NCBI GenBank assembly: GCA_943324565.2
Contig: CALPMC020000021.1
Coordinates: 1 to 37,673 of the forward strand
Origin: Chitinophaga pinensis
Lineage (GTDB): Bacteria > Bacteroidota > Bacteroidia > Flavobacteriales_D > Crocinitomicaceae
Direction of reading: 5' to 3'
Length of the DNA: 37,673 nucleotides
The notes beneath the pieces were generated by a model. It did not search any database. It was not told the DNA's origin and was given only the letters and a program-made list of their open reading frames with translations. The translations under genes and the position numbers were made by a program. Positions 8,714 to 16,782 of the stretch are shown piece by piece. Numbering within the stretch: position 1 is the first letter of the stretch; each line of letters starts with the position of its first letter.

Positions 8714-11116
8714 TTATTTTTTCTTATAAATGTTCTTGATTTTAGATAACCATGAATAATTTCCTTTTTCGGAAAAATAGCCATTTGCATAACCGCCGTA
8801 ACCATATCCATAACCATAACCGTATCCATATTTTTTATCAAATGGATCAGTATAATTTAATACAATTACTAAATTTTCAATAACCCCATCTTCAATAAAT
8901 GACCTAGGAATAGATAACATTCTCTTCTGTAAATAACCTACTCTACCAACATATAAAAGCATGTCTGCTTCATTTTTAACAACAGGTAAACAATCTGATA
9001 TTAAACCAATTGGTGAGGTATCCATTATTATATAGTCAAAATTCTCGCGTAAATAAGTCATCAATTCTTTGAATCGTGGTTTTAATAAAAGTTCTGCTGG
9101 GTTTGGAGGAATATCACCAGCATTAATCATATATAATTGATAAGACTCAGAAATAGGCTGAATAATGTCATTTGGAGTTAAAGAATGATCAACAATAAAA
9201 TTAGTAACTCCAGTAACGTAAGTGTTTTTTACATAGTCATTCAATTTTGGCATTCTTAAATCTAAACCCAGAATAACTACTTTAAGACCTGTTTTCGAAA
9301 GTGAGTTTGCTAAATTCATAGAAATGAACGTTTTTCCTTCCCCTGGCAAAGTTGATGAAAGGGCAATTACCTTACAATCTATATTATCTGCTAATGAAAA
9401 ATTTATGTTAGTTCTCAACATTCTAAATGATTCTGAAAGAAAAGTTCTATCAGTATCGTCAATAATACAATCTGCTTTATTACTTTTAGGTATTTGCCCT
9501 AATAAGGTTAAATCCCCTAAATCTTTTGCACTTTTAACTTTGTTATCAAGTAATTCAATAAAATAAATTACACCAATTGGAATAATTAATGCTAATGCAA
9601 AAGCAATTAAATAAAGTAAAGAATTTCTTGGTGCAACCTGAATTCCTTCGGAGTATGGTGGAATTATCACTTTAATATTCGTAACTGATGCAGCTAACTC
9701 AATTTCATTTTCTTCTCTTTTTTGAAGAAGGTATAAATAGAGTGATTCCTTAATTTGTTGTTGACGAATTATTGTTCGATATTCTCTCTCAAATTTCGGC
9801 ATTCCATCCAATTGGTTTTCATACCTTTTGAATTGACGTTCATAAGACTGAACCTTTAATTCACAGGAATTCTTTACATTTTTCAATGAGCGTTCCAAAC
9901 TTGCTTTTATAGATGCTAATTGAGATTCCGATTTAATTACTAATGGATTATTTTCTTTAGTGTTTTGAAGAAGTTTTTTTCTTTCTAAAATTAATTTATT
10001 GTATTGACTAGTTAGGCTATTAATTGTTTCATCCTCAAATCCTAAATTAGAGGGTAACAAATCTTCAAAACCAATTGATTTAGTCATAAAATCATAAAGC
10101 AAGTTCACCAAATTCAATTGAATAGAACTTTCTAATAATTCCCTTTCGGAAGCACCTTTACTATTTAAAAAAGAATTTAAATCTGCTTGATAATCAACAA
10201 TTCCTTTGTTCGACTTATAGTTTTCACCATCAGCTTCTACCACATTTAATTCTTCCAATAAAAACTTAATTCGTTCTTTTATAAAATCACTTGTATTTGA
10301 TTTTACTATATTTTTATCATTCAAGCAATCAAATTGATAACTTTCTATTAATTCACTTAATATTTTATTATTCTTTTGTTGATTTGGTCCTTTAATTGAA
10401 AGTGTAATAACTGAGGATTCTTTGTTTTTCTTTTCAATTAGTAGTTCGTTTCTTAGACGTTCAATTGCCTTTTGATTGGAAGTTATTATTATTTCTAATT
10501 TTCTTCCAATCCAAGTTTCTCTAAAAATTTCACTTTTATTAAAAATAATTTTGCTTCCAAAATCATCAAACACTACTGTATCTTTATAAGCACATATTCT
10601 TCTTTTTCCACTTAGACTAATTAATTCAATTTTATTAAATGAATAAAAATTTATCTCAAAACTCTTAAAATAATTATTTGGAGCATTCTTACTTAATTTC
10701 GTTTTAATTCTAATAGGACTTTCATCAAACAGTTCAAATCGTCTCAGTTTAGATTTATCTCCTATTAAATAGGTAGTTGTATTTAAATCAAGAGAATCTA
10801 CAACAGGAGCTAAGACAGAATGGCTTTTCAAAACTTCAATCTCATTCATTAAATTAGAAGAAGAGGGTACTAACTCTAATTCCTCTAAAACATTGATATT
10901 ACCATTTCCGCCTTTACCATTTTCTTCATTGATTATAATTGATGCAGAATTTAAATAGATTGGAATAGTATATCGAACATACAGATAAACGGAAGAAAGA
11001 GAAATAATTAAAGCTAAAATATAGAAATACCATCTTTTTGTAAATGGTTCAATCAACTCAGTAAAATTAATAGCTTCCTTTCTTGTATTTATCACTTTAA
11101 TCTTTCTTTTTATCAT
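8714..11116 (-). CDS. wzc: Wzc-type polysaccharide co-polymerase and tyrosine autokinase
   Basis: Inner-membrane protein that controls chain length in Wzy-dependent polymerisation and links the Wza export pore to the polymerase. An N-terminal membrane helix lies near residues 30-48, a long periplasmic part with coiled-coil-like stretches follows, and a second helix lies near 498-520. The cytoplasmic BY-kinase domain then has a Walker A motif LPGEGKT near 590, a Walker A' region VVILGLDLR near 613 (first Asp of the usual DxDxR replaced by Gly), and a Walker B region YIIMDTSP near 695. The C-terminus has a tyrosine cluster of alternating Tyr-Gly from about 762. It overlaps wza by four bases (ATGA). 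No Wzb phosphatase gene is next to it. Confidence 0.94.
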   Translation of the reverse strand: MIKRKIKVINTRKEAINFTELIEPFTKRWYFYILALIISLSSVYLYVRYTIPIYLNSASIIINEENGKGGNGNINVLEELELVPSSSNLMNEIEVLKSHSVLAPVVDSLDLNTTTYLIGDKSKLRRFELFDESPIRIKTKLSKNAPNNYFKSFEINFYSFNKIELISLSGKRRICAYKDTVVFDDFGSKIIFNKSEIFRETWIGRKLEIIITSNQKAIERLRNELLIEKKNKESSVITLSIKGPNQQKNNKILSELIESYQFDCLNDKNIVKSNTSDFIKERIKFLLEELNVVEADGENYKSNKGIVDYQADLNSFLNSKGASERELLESSIQLNLVNLLYDFMTKSIGFEDLLPSNLGFEDETINSLTSQYNKLILERKKLLQNTKENNPLVIKSESQLASIKASLERSLKNVKNSCELKVQSYERQFKRYENQLDGMPKFEREYRTIIRQQQIKESLYLYLLQKREENEIELAASVTNIKVIIPPYSEGIQVAPRNSLLYLIAFALALIIPIGVIYFIELLDNKVKSAKDLGDLTLLGQIPKSNKADCIIDDTDRTFLSESFRMLRTNINFSLADNIDCKVIALSSTLPGEGKTFISMNLANSLSKTGLKVVILGLDLRMPKLNDYVKNTYVTGVTNFIVDHSLTPNDIIQPISESYQLYMINAGDIPPNPAELLLKPRFKELMTYLRENFDYIIMDTSPIGLISDCLPVVKNEADMLLYVGRVGYLQKRMLSIPRSFIEDGVIENLVIVLNYTDPFDKKYGYGYGYGYGYGGYANGYFSEKGNYSWLSKIKNIYKKK

Positions 11117-11898
11117 CTATTCAAAATTATTAATATGGAAAGAACCAAGGAGGTAACGGAAATTATCAATGAACCATTTGATTTTATAAAAGTTGAATTA
11201 GTAATGGCTGCAGCATTTGGTTCAACGTATACAACATCGTTTTGATGTAAATAATAAACTGGTGAATTAAATACTTTTTTAGAAGTCAAATCAACATGAT
11301 ATTCTTTGCGTATTCCATTTTCTTCTCTAACGACCAGTACGTTTCTTCTTAAACCAGAGATTTTCAAATCTCCAGCTAATCCTAATGCTTCTAGTAATGT
11401 TATTCTTTCATTTGGAACTCTAAATGTACCTGGTGAACTTACCTCACCTAAAACTGTAATTTTAAAGTTTAAAATTTGTAATTGAACAACAGGGTTTTTT
11501 AGATAAAATTTAAGCTTTTCTTCAATCAAAAGAATAGCGTCTTCCCTAATTAAATTAACAAGTTTAACCCTTCCAATTACTGGTAAATTTACTTCACCAT
11601 TTCTATCAATAAGATAACCAACCGCAGCATTATTTCCATTGCTATAGCTCGATTGTTGAACGCTATTAGATTGTGCATTAAAAAGTGCTACTGTTTCTAG
11701 ATCTGCATCAGAAACTGTTACAGAAATAAAATCGTCTATTTTTAGTATAGGTGAGAAATTTAAATTCGTCGAAGTGTTTGTTGAATCTTTGCTTTCTTTA
11801 TTAAAATAAACCATTTTCTCTCTTGTTTTACAGGAGTTTAAAACGAAAATAAAAGCAATAAGTAGAATTAAAAAATGTGAAAAATTATTTTTTTTCAT
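11113..11898 (-). CDS. wza: Wza-type polysaccharide export lipoprotein
   Basis: Outer-membrane export protein for the polymer. The N-terminus is a lipoprotein signal (MKKNN, hydrophobic core, VLNSC lipobox with Cys23). It is followed by a polysaccharide-export domain (LKIDDFISVTV) and an SLBB-type segment around VLGEVSSPGTFRVP. The C-terminus ends in a hydrophobic helix (SLIISVTSLVLSILIILNR), as in the membrane-spanning helix of the Wza ring. At 261 residues it is shorter than the enterobacterial protein (about 380), which is common in Bacteroidota. Overlaps its upstream neighbour by 14 bases and wzc by 4. Confidence 0.92.
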   Translation of the reverse strand: MKKNNFSHFLILLIAFIFVLNSCKTREKMVYFNKESKDSTNTSTNLNFSPILKIDDFISVTVSDADLETVALFNAQSNSVQQSSYSNGNNAAVGYLIDRNGEVNLPVIGRVKLVNLIREDAILLIEEKLKFYLKNPVVQLQILNFKITVLGEVSSPGTFRVPNERITLLEALGLAGDLKISGLRRNVLVVREENGIRKEYHVDLTSKKVFNSPVYYLHQNDVVYVEPNAAAITNSTFIKSNGSLIISVTSLVLSILIILNR

Positions 11899-12976
11899 TC
11901 GTTTGTAATGTTTTGTTTAGAGATTTTAACTTAAGTCGATTAAAAACAAGAATTAAAATCCCAAATAATAAAAACGTAAATGTAAGGCAAATCCATTGGT
12001 TAGTCAAATAAACTAGTGGGAGAAAAGCACCTATAATAACTAAATTCAAAATTGCTAGAATTAAACTTACCTTAAAATGTGATAATTTATAAAAATCTAA
12101 AATTACATGATGTATATGATTTCTATCTGCATCAAAAGGACTTTTTCCATTGTAAATTCGCATCAAAAAAACACGACTTGTATCTATTAAAGGAACTGAT
12201 AAAATTGCTAAAATTAAAAAAGGCCAATTCTGTAATGGTAGTCTCATTCTTAACAAACTACTCTCCTCTAATGCAAAGAATCGTAAAACAATGAGAGCAA
12301 TTATAAAACCTAAAATTAAAGAACCGGTGTCACCCATAAATATCTTATACTTTTTAGAGAAATTAAATCGAAGAAATGCTATAACAGCACCAAGAGCAAC
12401 AATTGAGATTAGAAATAATGTTTTATCATCAATTATATATGAAATAACAGAAAATGAACTAAAGATAACTATTGATATAAAACCTGCCAAACCATCAATA
12501 CCATCAATCAAATTGAACGAATTGATTATTGAAACGACAAGAAAAATAGTAAAAAATGAACTTGCAAAATAATGAACTCTTTCAAGATTAAAAAGTCCAT
12601 GCAAATCAGTTAAATGGAAAGAATTATCGAATACTAAAAACAATGCAGCAACAATTTGAGCAATCATCTTTGTTGTTGATGAAACAAGAACTAAATCATC
12701 TTTTAAACCAATAATGAATAAAACAGTTAATCCCGGAATAATGCTATTTGTAATCTTCAAATCGTCGTATGGATTAATAAAACGAAATGATAGCATTAAA
12801 CAGACATAAAAAGCAACTCCCCCTATATTTGGAATAGCATCTTGGTGAGAAGTTCTTTCATTTGGTAAACTGTGAAAGCTTCTAACTTTTGCAATTGTTC
12901 TTATTTTTGGTAACATAATATAAGCAACCGAAAAAGAGACGAAGAAAAAAAACAAAGAGACTAAAATAATAGACAT
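11885..12976 (-). CDS. WecA/MraY-type undecaprenyl-phosphate glycosyl-1-phosphate transferase
   Basis: Polytopic membrane enzyme that moves a HexNAc-1-phosphate from its UDP donor onto undecaprenyl phosphate to start repeat-unit synthesis. Signatures of the family: NERTSHQDAIPNIGGVAF near residues 39-57, the Asp pair in GLKDDL at 93-94, NSFNLIDGIDGLAG around 152-165, the MGDTGSL motif, and DRNHIHH near the C-terminus. 363 residues with about ten hydrophobic segments. The donor sugar is not shown by the sequence; UDP-GlcNAc is usual for WecA. It ends inside wza and so belongs to the export end of the operon. Confidence 0.93.
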   Translation of the reverse strand: MSIILVSLFFFFVSFSVAYIMLPKIRTIAKVRSFHSLPNERTSHQDAIPNIGGVAFYVCLMLSFRFINPYDDLKITNSIIPGLTVLFIIGLKDDLVLVSSTTKMIAQIVAALFLVFDNSFHLTDLHGLFNLERVHYFASSFFTIFLVVSIINSFNLIDGIDGLAGFISIVIFSSFSVISYIIDDKTLFLISIVALGAVIAFLRFNFSKKYKIFMGDTGSLILGFIIALIVLRFFALEESSLLRMRLPLQNWPFLILAILSVPLIDTSRVFLMRIYNGKSPFDADRNHIHHVILDFYKLSHFKVSLILAILNLVIIGAFLPLVYLTNQWICLTFTFLLFGILILVFNRLKLKSLNKTLQTNEKK

Positions 12977-13023
12977 ATATAAATATAACTTTTTTAATAC
13001 GACATATAAATAAAAATGTTACT

Positions 13024-13695
13024 TCAAAATGTTCTTGTAGGCAATCCATTAAACCAATTGTATACAATATTGCTTTTTGGCTTTAAAATTACGCAAGCTG
13101 TAACTATTATTATTTTAAAATCAACAGAAAAACCTCTATTCTCTTGATACCATTTTTCTAATTTACCTTTAAATGGATAAATTGTGTTTTTGTAAAAATC
13201 CCAAGTATCCCCCCCCTTATCTTTTACTGCTGAAATTAACTCCTCCTCATCTCTAAAAACAATGGAACCAATTCCAGTTAGTCCTGGTTGCGCATTATAA
13301 ATCACTTTTTGTACATCATCTGGATAGGCATCAAAACTAATTGGCATTACGGGTCTTGGGCCAACAAAACTCATATCTCCTAACCAAATATTCATCAATT
13401 GAGGTAATTCGTTTATTTTACTTTTTCTTAAAAATCCTCCCATTGGTGTGATACGTGGATCGCGTTTTGTAGTTATAATTCCACCAGCCATATTTGGGCT
13501 ATCTTTAAGCATCGTGGCAAATTTCAAGATACTAAAACGTTTGTTTTTATATCCAACACGTTCTTGTTTATAGAAAATATAACCTTCTCCAGTCAGTTTT
13601 AATCCAATAATGATAGGAATCAAAAGTGGGGATAAAATCAACAAACAAATGGAAGACAATAAAATATCACAAAATCTTTTAAAAATTAGATACAT
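13024..13695 (-). CDS. PglC/WcaJ-type initiating sugar-phosphate transferase with an Asn-Glu dyad
   Basis: Single-domain, monotopic phosphoglycosyl transferase (bacterial sugar transferase family), which loads a sugar-1-phosphate onto undecaprenyl phosphate. Seen: an N-terminal re-entrant hydrophobic helix (residues 10-32), FYKQERVG near 41-48, SILKFATM near 55-62, then INELPQL and GDMSFVGPRP near 94-115. The catalytic Asp-Glu pair of characterised PglC reads Asn95-Glu96 here, and the usual KFR(T/S)M reads KFATM. I recall the same wording in other Bacteroidota homologues, so it may be a subfamily trait rather than a defect. Located with dehydratase and aminotransferase genes, which suggests a UDP-diamino-sugar donor. 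Confidence 0.9.
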   Translation of the reverse strand: MYLIFKRFCDILLSSICLLILSPLLIPIIIGLKLTGEGYIFYKQERVGYKNKRFSILKFATMLKDSPNMAGGIITTKRDPRITPMGGFLRKSKINELPQLMNIWLGDMSFVGPRPVMPISFDAYPDDVQKVIYNAQPGLTGIGSIVFRDEEELISAVKDKGGDTWDFYKNTIYPFKGKLEKWYQENRGFSVDFKIIIVTACVILKPKSNIVYNWFNGLPTRTF

Positions 13696-13720
13696 ATTTT
13701 TTTTGTTAATTAATGTTAAT

Positions 13721-13820
13721 GCGCGAAATCGCTAATGGGTTGGTAGGAGAAACCGCTGATGCGTAGTGTTGCTAATTCGCTGATTTGCAAAATCTCTGAT
13801 GCGTAGGATTGCTGATACGA
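13721..13820. repeat. GC-AAT type intergenic repeat patch, downstream side of the four-helix-bundle gene
   Basis: This stretch consists of short units of the form GC(T/G)(A/G)AT(T/C) spaced by about 8-10 bases. A 21-base unit occurs twice, exactly 40 bases apart: 13756-13776 and 13796-13816, agreeing at 18 of 21 positions (core CTGATGCGTAG, then TTGCT). It lies between the four-helix-bundle gene and the PglC-like gene and does not code. Confidence 0.7.
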
Positions 13821-13834
13821 TTTTTTAAAGTTAC

Positions 13835-14191
13835 TCATCTTTCAAATTTACTATACAAACTGTTCAACTGATTTGTTATCCTTTCCAACTTTTCTCTTAA
13901 TTGATTGTAATCACTTTCTCTAATTAGTTCTAGATCATTCGCTAGAACAAGGAAATTGACTACTTCAATTGCTGAACCAAAAGAAATACTAATAAATCGA
14001 GCTTTATCTTTTTCAGTTTTCCTAGACATTCCTTCAGCAATATTAGCTGAAATACTTAAGGATGCTCTTCTTATTTGTGAAGTCAAACCAAATCTTTCAT
14101 CATCAGGAAAACTTTTTGTAACAGAATATATTTCTTTAACAAATCCTCTTGAATTTTGCCAGACTTCTAATTTCTCAAAGTAGAATTGCAT
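13835..14191 (-). CDS. four-helix-bundle protein of the 23S rRNA intervening-sequence family
   Basis: A 118-residue protein of the S23/IVS type: FEKLEVWQNSRGFVKEIYSVTKSFPDDERFGL, then SQIRRASLSISANIAEGMSRKT, then a region matching the family's later helices. It folds as four helices; the cellular role is not established. Members were first described inside intervening sequences of 23S rRNA genes, but many stand alone, and no rRNA is near this copy. It interrupts a run of sugar genes and is flanked on both sides by short GC-AAT repeats, which suggests that it entered the operon as a separate cassette. Confidence 0.9.
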   Translation of the reverse strand: MQFYFEKLEVWQNSRGFVKEIYSVTKSFPDDERFGLTSQIRRASLSISANIAEGMSRKTEKDKARFISISFGSAIEVVNFLVLANDLELIRESDYNQLREKLERITNQLNSLYSKFER

Positions 14192-14225
14192 TAGTTTTGA
14201 GTTTTATTATTAATTTTTTAGGTTG

Positions 14226-14283
14226 AATCGCATATTGCAGATGTTCTGAATTGCAAATTCGCGATTCTGCAAATATGCTAATC
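14226..14283. repeat. GC-AAT type intergenic repeat patch, upstream side of the four-helix-bundle gene
   Basis: Non-coding stretch with repeated units such as ATTGCAAATTCGCGATTCTGCA and GCATATTGCAG, the same word type as in the patch at 13721-13820 and the one at 15531-15572. It contains several short self-complementary words (GCAAATTCGCGATTCTGC). It fills the junction between the dehydratase gene and the four-helix-bundle gene. Confidence 0.6.
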
Positions 14284-14287
14284 TATA

Positions 14288-15499
14288 TTACATTTTTTGG
14301 TCTAAGGTTTTTCCAGTTTCTATATGTTGAAAATCTGGTATATACTTTTGTAATAATTCAACAATGGAAGATTTATCATAATTTCCAGAATCCATTAGTG
14401 ATTTTAGGTCTGTTATAGTGGCTTCAATTTCATTTTTAGATAATTTTCTTGCATTCTTAATCACACCTAAGCTTGAAAATATTTCTTGATCAACAAAATC
14501 TGTTTCTGTATAAAATTCCTCATAAAGTTTTTCTCCTGATGTGTCAGACTCGAAGAAATAAACTGGATATGGATCAGTTGTTTTTAAATTTCGTGATTTC
14601 TCAATTGCCTCTTTATCAGAATTACAAAGTACAATTTTACGATTTGATTGATTGAAAAAATCTTCTGTTATTTGCTTAAAATAGGTCATTTCTTCATCAT
14701 CTAATTTTGGAAAAAAGATTTCACCCGAATTCCCAAGCATACATGCTAACATACAAATTTGACCACTTTCTTCTGGAGAAACAAAAAATCGCTTAACATC
14801 CGACGGACAAGAAATTGGTTGATTTTTATATAAACGTTCTATATAACCAGCTAGTAGAGAACCATTTGAAAAAGCAACATTCGCAAAACGAGCTGTAGTA
14901 ATTTGAAGTTCAGAGCTGTAAGCCATAATAACCTCTTCCATTAATTTTTTACTTGCCCCCATAACATTAACTGGGTTTGCAGCTTTATCTGTTGAAACAC
15001 AGAAGAAATGTTCTGGTTTGTGATCTACTAATAAATCTAAAAACTCTTTCGCTTTAAACACATTATTTTCAATCATGGCTTCAATCGAATATTTATCTTT
15101 TTCACTGCGAACATGTTTATGTGCAGCAAAATTGGCAACAATATGAAATGGACCTTCTTCTACAAACATTTTTCTAAAAACAGGATCTCCAAAACTCATT
15201 GGATACGTTTTGTAATCATCTGGGACAAATTGATTGTCTGAGCTTCGTAAATCTCTTGTCAATTCAGTTAAACCATTTTCATTCGTGTCAACCACAAATA
15301 ACTTAGTTGGTTTGAATTTCAAAATTGCTTTAATATACGATGAGCCAATTGTCCCTGCTCCACCTATTACTAAAACAGATTTACCTTTGATTTTATGAGA
15401 TAAAATAGCTGAATTTTGTTGAATGTCCTGTTCAAAAAAACTTGATTCTCTTTTTGTAATAAATTTCCCAATGAAACTTGGAATGTCGATTAAATTCAT
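14288..15499 (-). CDS. CapD/FlaA1-type nucleotide-sugar 4,6-dehydratase (soluble form)
   Basis: Extended short-chain dehydrogenase of the polysaccharide-biosynthesis family (Polysacc_synt_2). The NAD(P)-binding motif GGAGTIGSSY is at residues 46-55, and the family signature STDKAANPVNVMGASKK at 169-185 carries the catalytic lysine. Such enzymes convert UDP-GlcNAc to a 4-keto-6-deoxy sugar. The 403 residues lack the membrane domain of PglF/WbpM (about 600 residues) but carry a C-terminal extension beyond FlaA1/PseB-type lengths. The adjacent aminotransferase would act on its product. Product stereochemistry cannot be told from the sequence. Confidence 0.88.
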   Translation of the reverse strand: MNLIDIPSFIGKFITKRESSFFEQDIQQNSAILSHKIKGKSVLVIGGAGTIGSSYIKAILKFKPTKLFVVDTNENGLTELTRDLRSSDNQFVPDDYKTYPMSFGDPVFRKMFVEEGPFHIVANFAAHKHVRSEKDKYSIEAMIENNVFKAKEFLDLLVDHKPEHFFCVSTDKAANPVNVMGASKKLMEEVIMAYSSELQITTARFANVAFSNGSLLAGYIERLYKNQPISCPSDVKRFFVSPEESGQICMLACMLGNSGEIFFPKLDDEEMTYFKQITEDFFNQSNRKIVLCNSDKEAIEKSRNLKTTDPYPVYFFESDTSGEKLYEEFYTETDFVDQEIFSSLGVIKNARKLSKNEIEATITDLKSLMDSGNYDKSSIVELLQKYIPDFQHIETGKTLDQKM

Positions 15500-15530
15500 T
15501 TTTTAGTTTTCTTTAGATAGTAATTTATTT

Positions 15531-15572
15531 GTGATTACGCAGATTCTCGAATTTGCAGATTTGCGAATTCGC
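15531..15572. repeat. GC-AAT type intergenic repeat patch between the dehydratase and aminotransferase genes
   Basis: The stretch reads as units like GATTACGCAGATTCTCGAATT followed by TGCAGATTTGCGAATTCGC, including the palindrome GCGAATTCGC and a 6-bp inverted repeat CGAATT/AATTCG. Same word type as the two patches around the four-helix-bundle gene, one gene further upstream in the operon. Confidence 0.6.
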
Positions 15573-15573
15573 T

Positions 15574-16722
15574 TCACTTTTTATAAAATTCTTTTACTTT
15601 TTTGACAACTTCGTTCATTTGTGCTTGGGTTATTCCAGCCGAACTTGGAATGCTTATACAAGTTTCGTAAATACTATCTGAATTATCGTTTACAGAAACA
15701 TAAATTTCATCTTTGAACATTTCTAATTGATTCATTGGCATCCAAAAAGGACGTGATTGAACTCCATTTGCATTAAGAAATTCTAATAATCCTCGCATTT
15801 GTTTAGTTTTAAAAGTAAACAACCAACTATTCGCAGAAACATCTGCTGAAACTTCTTGAAAAATTATATCTCCTACCCCATTTAATTCGGATCGGTAAAA
15901 GGAATCCATTTCTTGTTTACTTATCAATAAATCAGGAAATTGTTCCATTTGTGCTACACCTATTGCTGCTAATATGTTTACTAATCGATAGTTGTAACCA
16001 ATTTCATCGTGAATATATTCCATTTGACTAGCCTTTGCTTGAGTCGTTAAATGTTTGGCTTTTTTAGCAAGTTCCTCATCATCAGTTACAATAACTCCAC
16101 CACCACCAGTTGAAATGATTTTATTTCCATTGAAACTAAAAACGCCAAATTTACCAAAAGTTCCAGCATGTTTTCCTTTGAAATAAGAGCCTAACGCTTC
16201 TGTACTATCTTCAATAATATCTAAATAATATTTTTCAGCAATTGAAACAAGTCGATCGATGTTGCCCATATTTCCTAAAACATGAACTGGCATAATTGCC
16301 TTGATTCTTTTTAGGGTAATTAAATGGTGAGTAAAAATACCTTCTTCAGATTCTTTTGTAAATGTATTTTCAGAAAGGTATTTTTCTAATAAATCCAAAT
16401 CCATTTGCCAATCAGATGCGTTAACATCAATTAAAATAGGAGTTGCACCTGTGTATTTTATTGCATTAAGCGTAGCTATGAAAGTTATATTTGGTGCAAT
16501 TACATGGTCTTCAGAAGTAACACCTGAAAGAATTTGCGAGATGTGTAAGCCAACTGTTCCATTCATGCAAGCAACACCATATTTTGCTCCTACATAATCA
16601 GCAACCATCTGTTCAAACTGATTTACATAAGCGCCTGCTGAAGAAATCCATCCTGTATCTAAACAATCTTTAACGTATTTCCATTCGTTGCCGTTAAGGT
16701 GAGGTATTGAAAGTGGAATCAT
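15574..16722 (-). CDS. LegC/PglE-family sugar aminotransferase
   Basis: PLP-dependent aminotransferase of the DegT/DnrJ/EryC1/StrS superfamily, LegC-like branch. The N-terminus MIPLSIPHLNGNEWKYVKDC, with GWISSAG soon after, is typical. The PLP aspartate is in IIEDSTEALGS near residue 172, and the Schiff-base lysine is K201 in NGNKIISTGGGG. It would put an amino group on C4 of a UDP-4-keto-6-deoxy-GlcNAc made by the next gene in the operon, as PglE does in bacillosamine and LegC in legionaminic acid synthesis. No legionaminic acid synthase genes are present, so the bacillosamine-like route is favoured. 382 residues, normal length. Confidence 0.9.
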   Translation of the reverse strand: MIPLSIPHLNGNEWKYVKDCLDTGWISSAGAYVNQFEQMVADYVGAKYGVACMNGTVGLHISQILSGVTSEDHVIAPNITFIATLNAIKYTGATPILIDVNASDWQMDLDLLEKYLSENTFTKESEEGIFTHHLITLKRIKAIMPVHVLGNMGNIDRLVSIAEKYYLDIIEDSTEALGSYFKGKHAGTFGKFGVFSFNGNKIISTGGGGVIVTDDEELAKKAKHLTTQAKASQMEYIHDEIGYNYRLVNILAAIGVAQMEQFPDLLISKQEMDSFYRSELNGVGDIIFQEVSADVSANSWLFTFKTKQMRGLLEFLNANGVQSRPFWMPMNQLEMFKDEIYVSVNDNSDSIYETCISIPSSAGITQAQMNEVVKKVKEFYKK

Positions 16723-16782
16723 TTTAGTTTAATTAGCATTTAAAACAAAGTAAGTGATTTTTTTGATTTTTGAGAGCTATTG

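Noticed and set aside
12079-12572. two + strand frames opposite the WecA-type gene
   Set aside because: They lie fully inside a well-supported gene on the other strand and show no domain; they are shadows of AT-rich coding sequence.
13721-13820. CRISPR array
   Set aside because: The repeated units are short, imperfect and without regular spacers, and no cas genes are present.
14288-16722. legionaminic acid pathway
   Set aside because: The aminotransferase is LegC-like, but no legionaminic acid synthase, hydrolysing epimerase or CMP-transferase genes are present.
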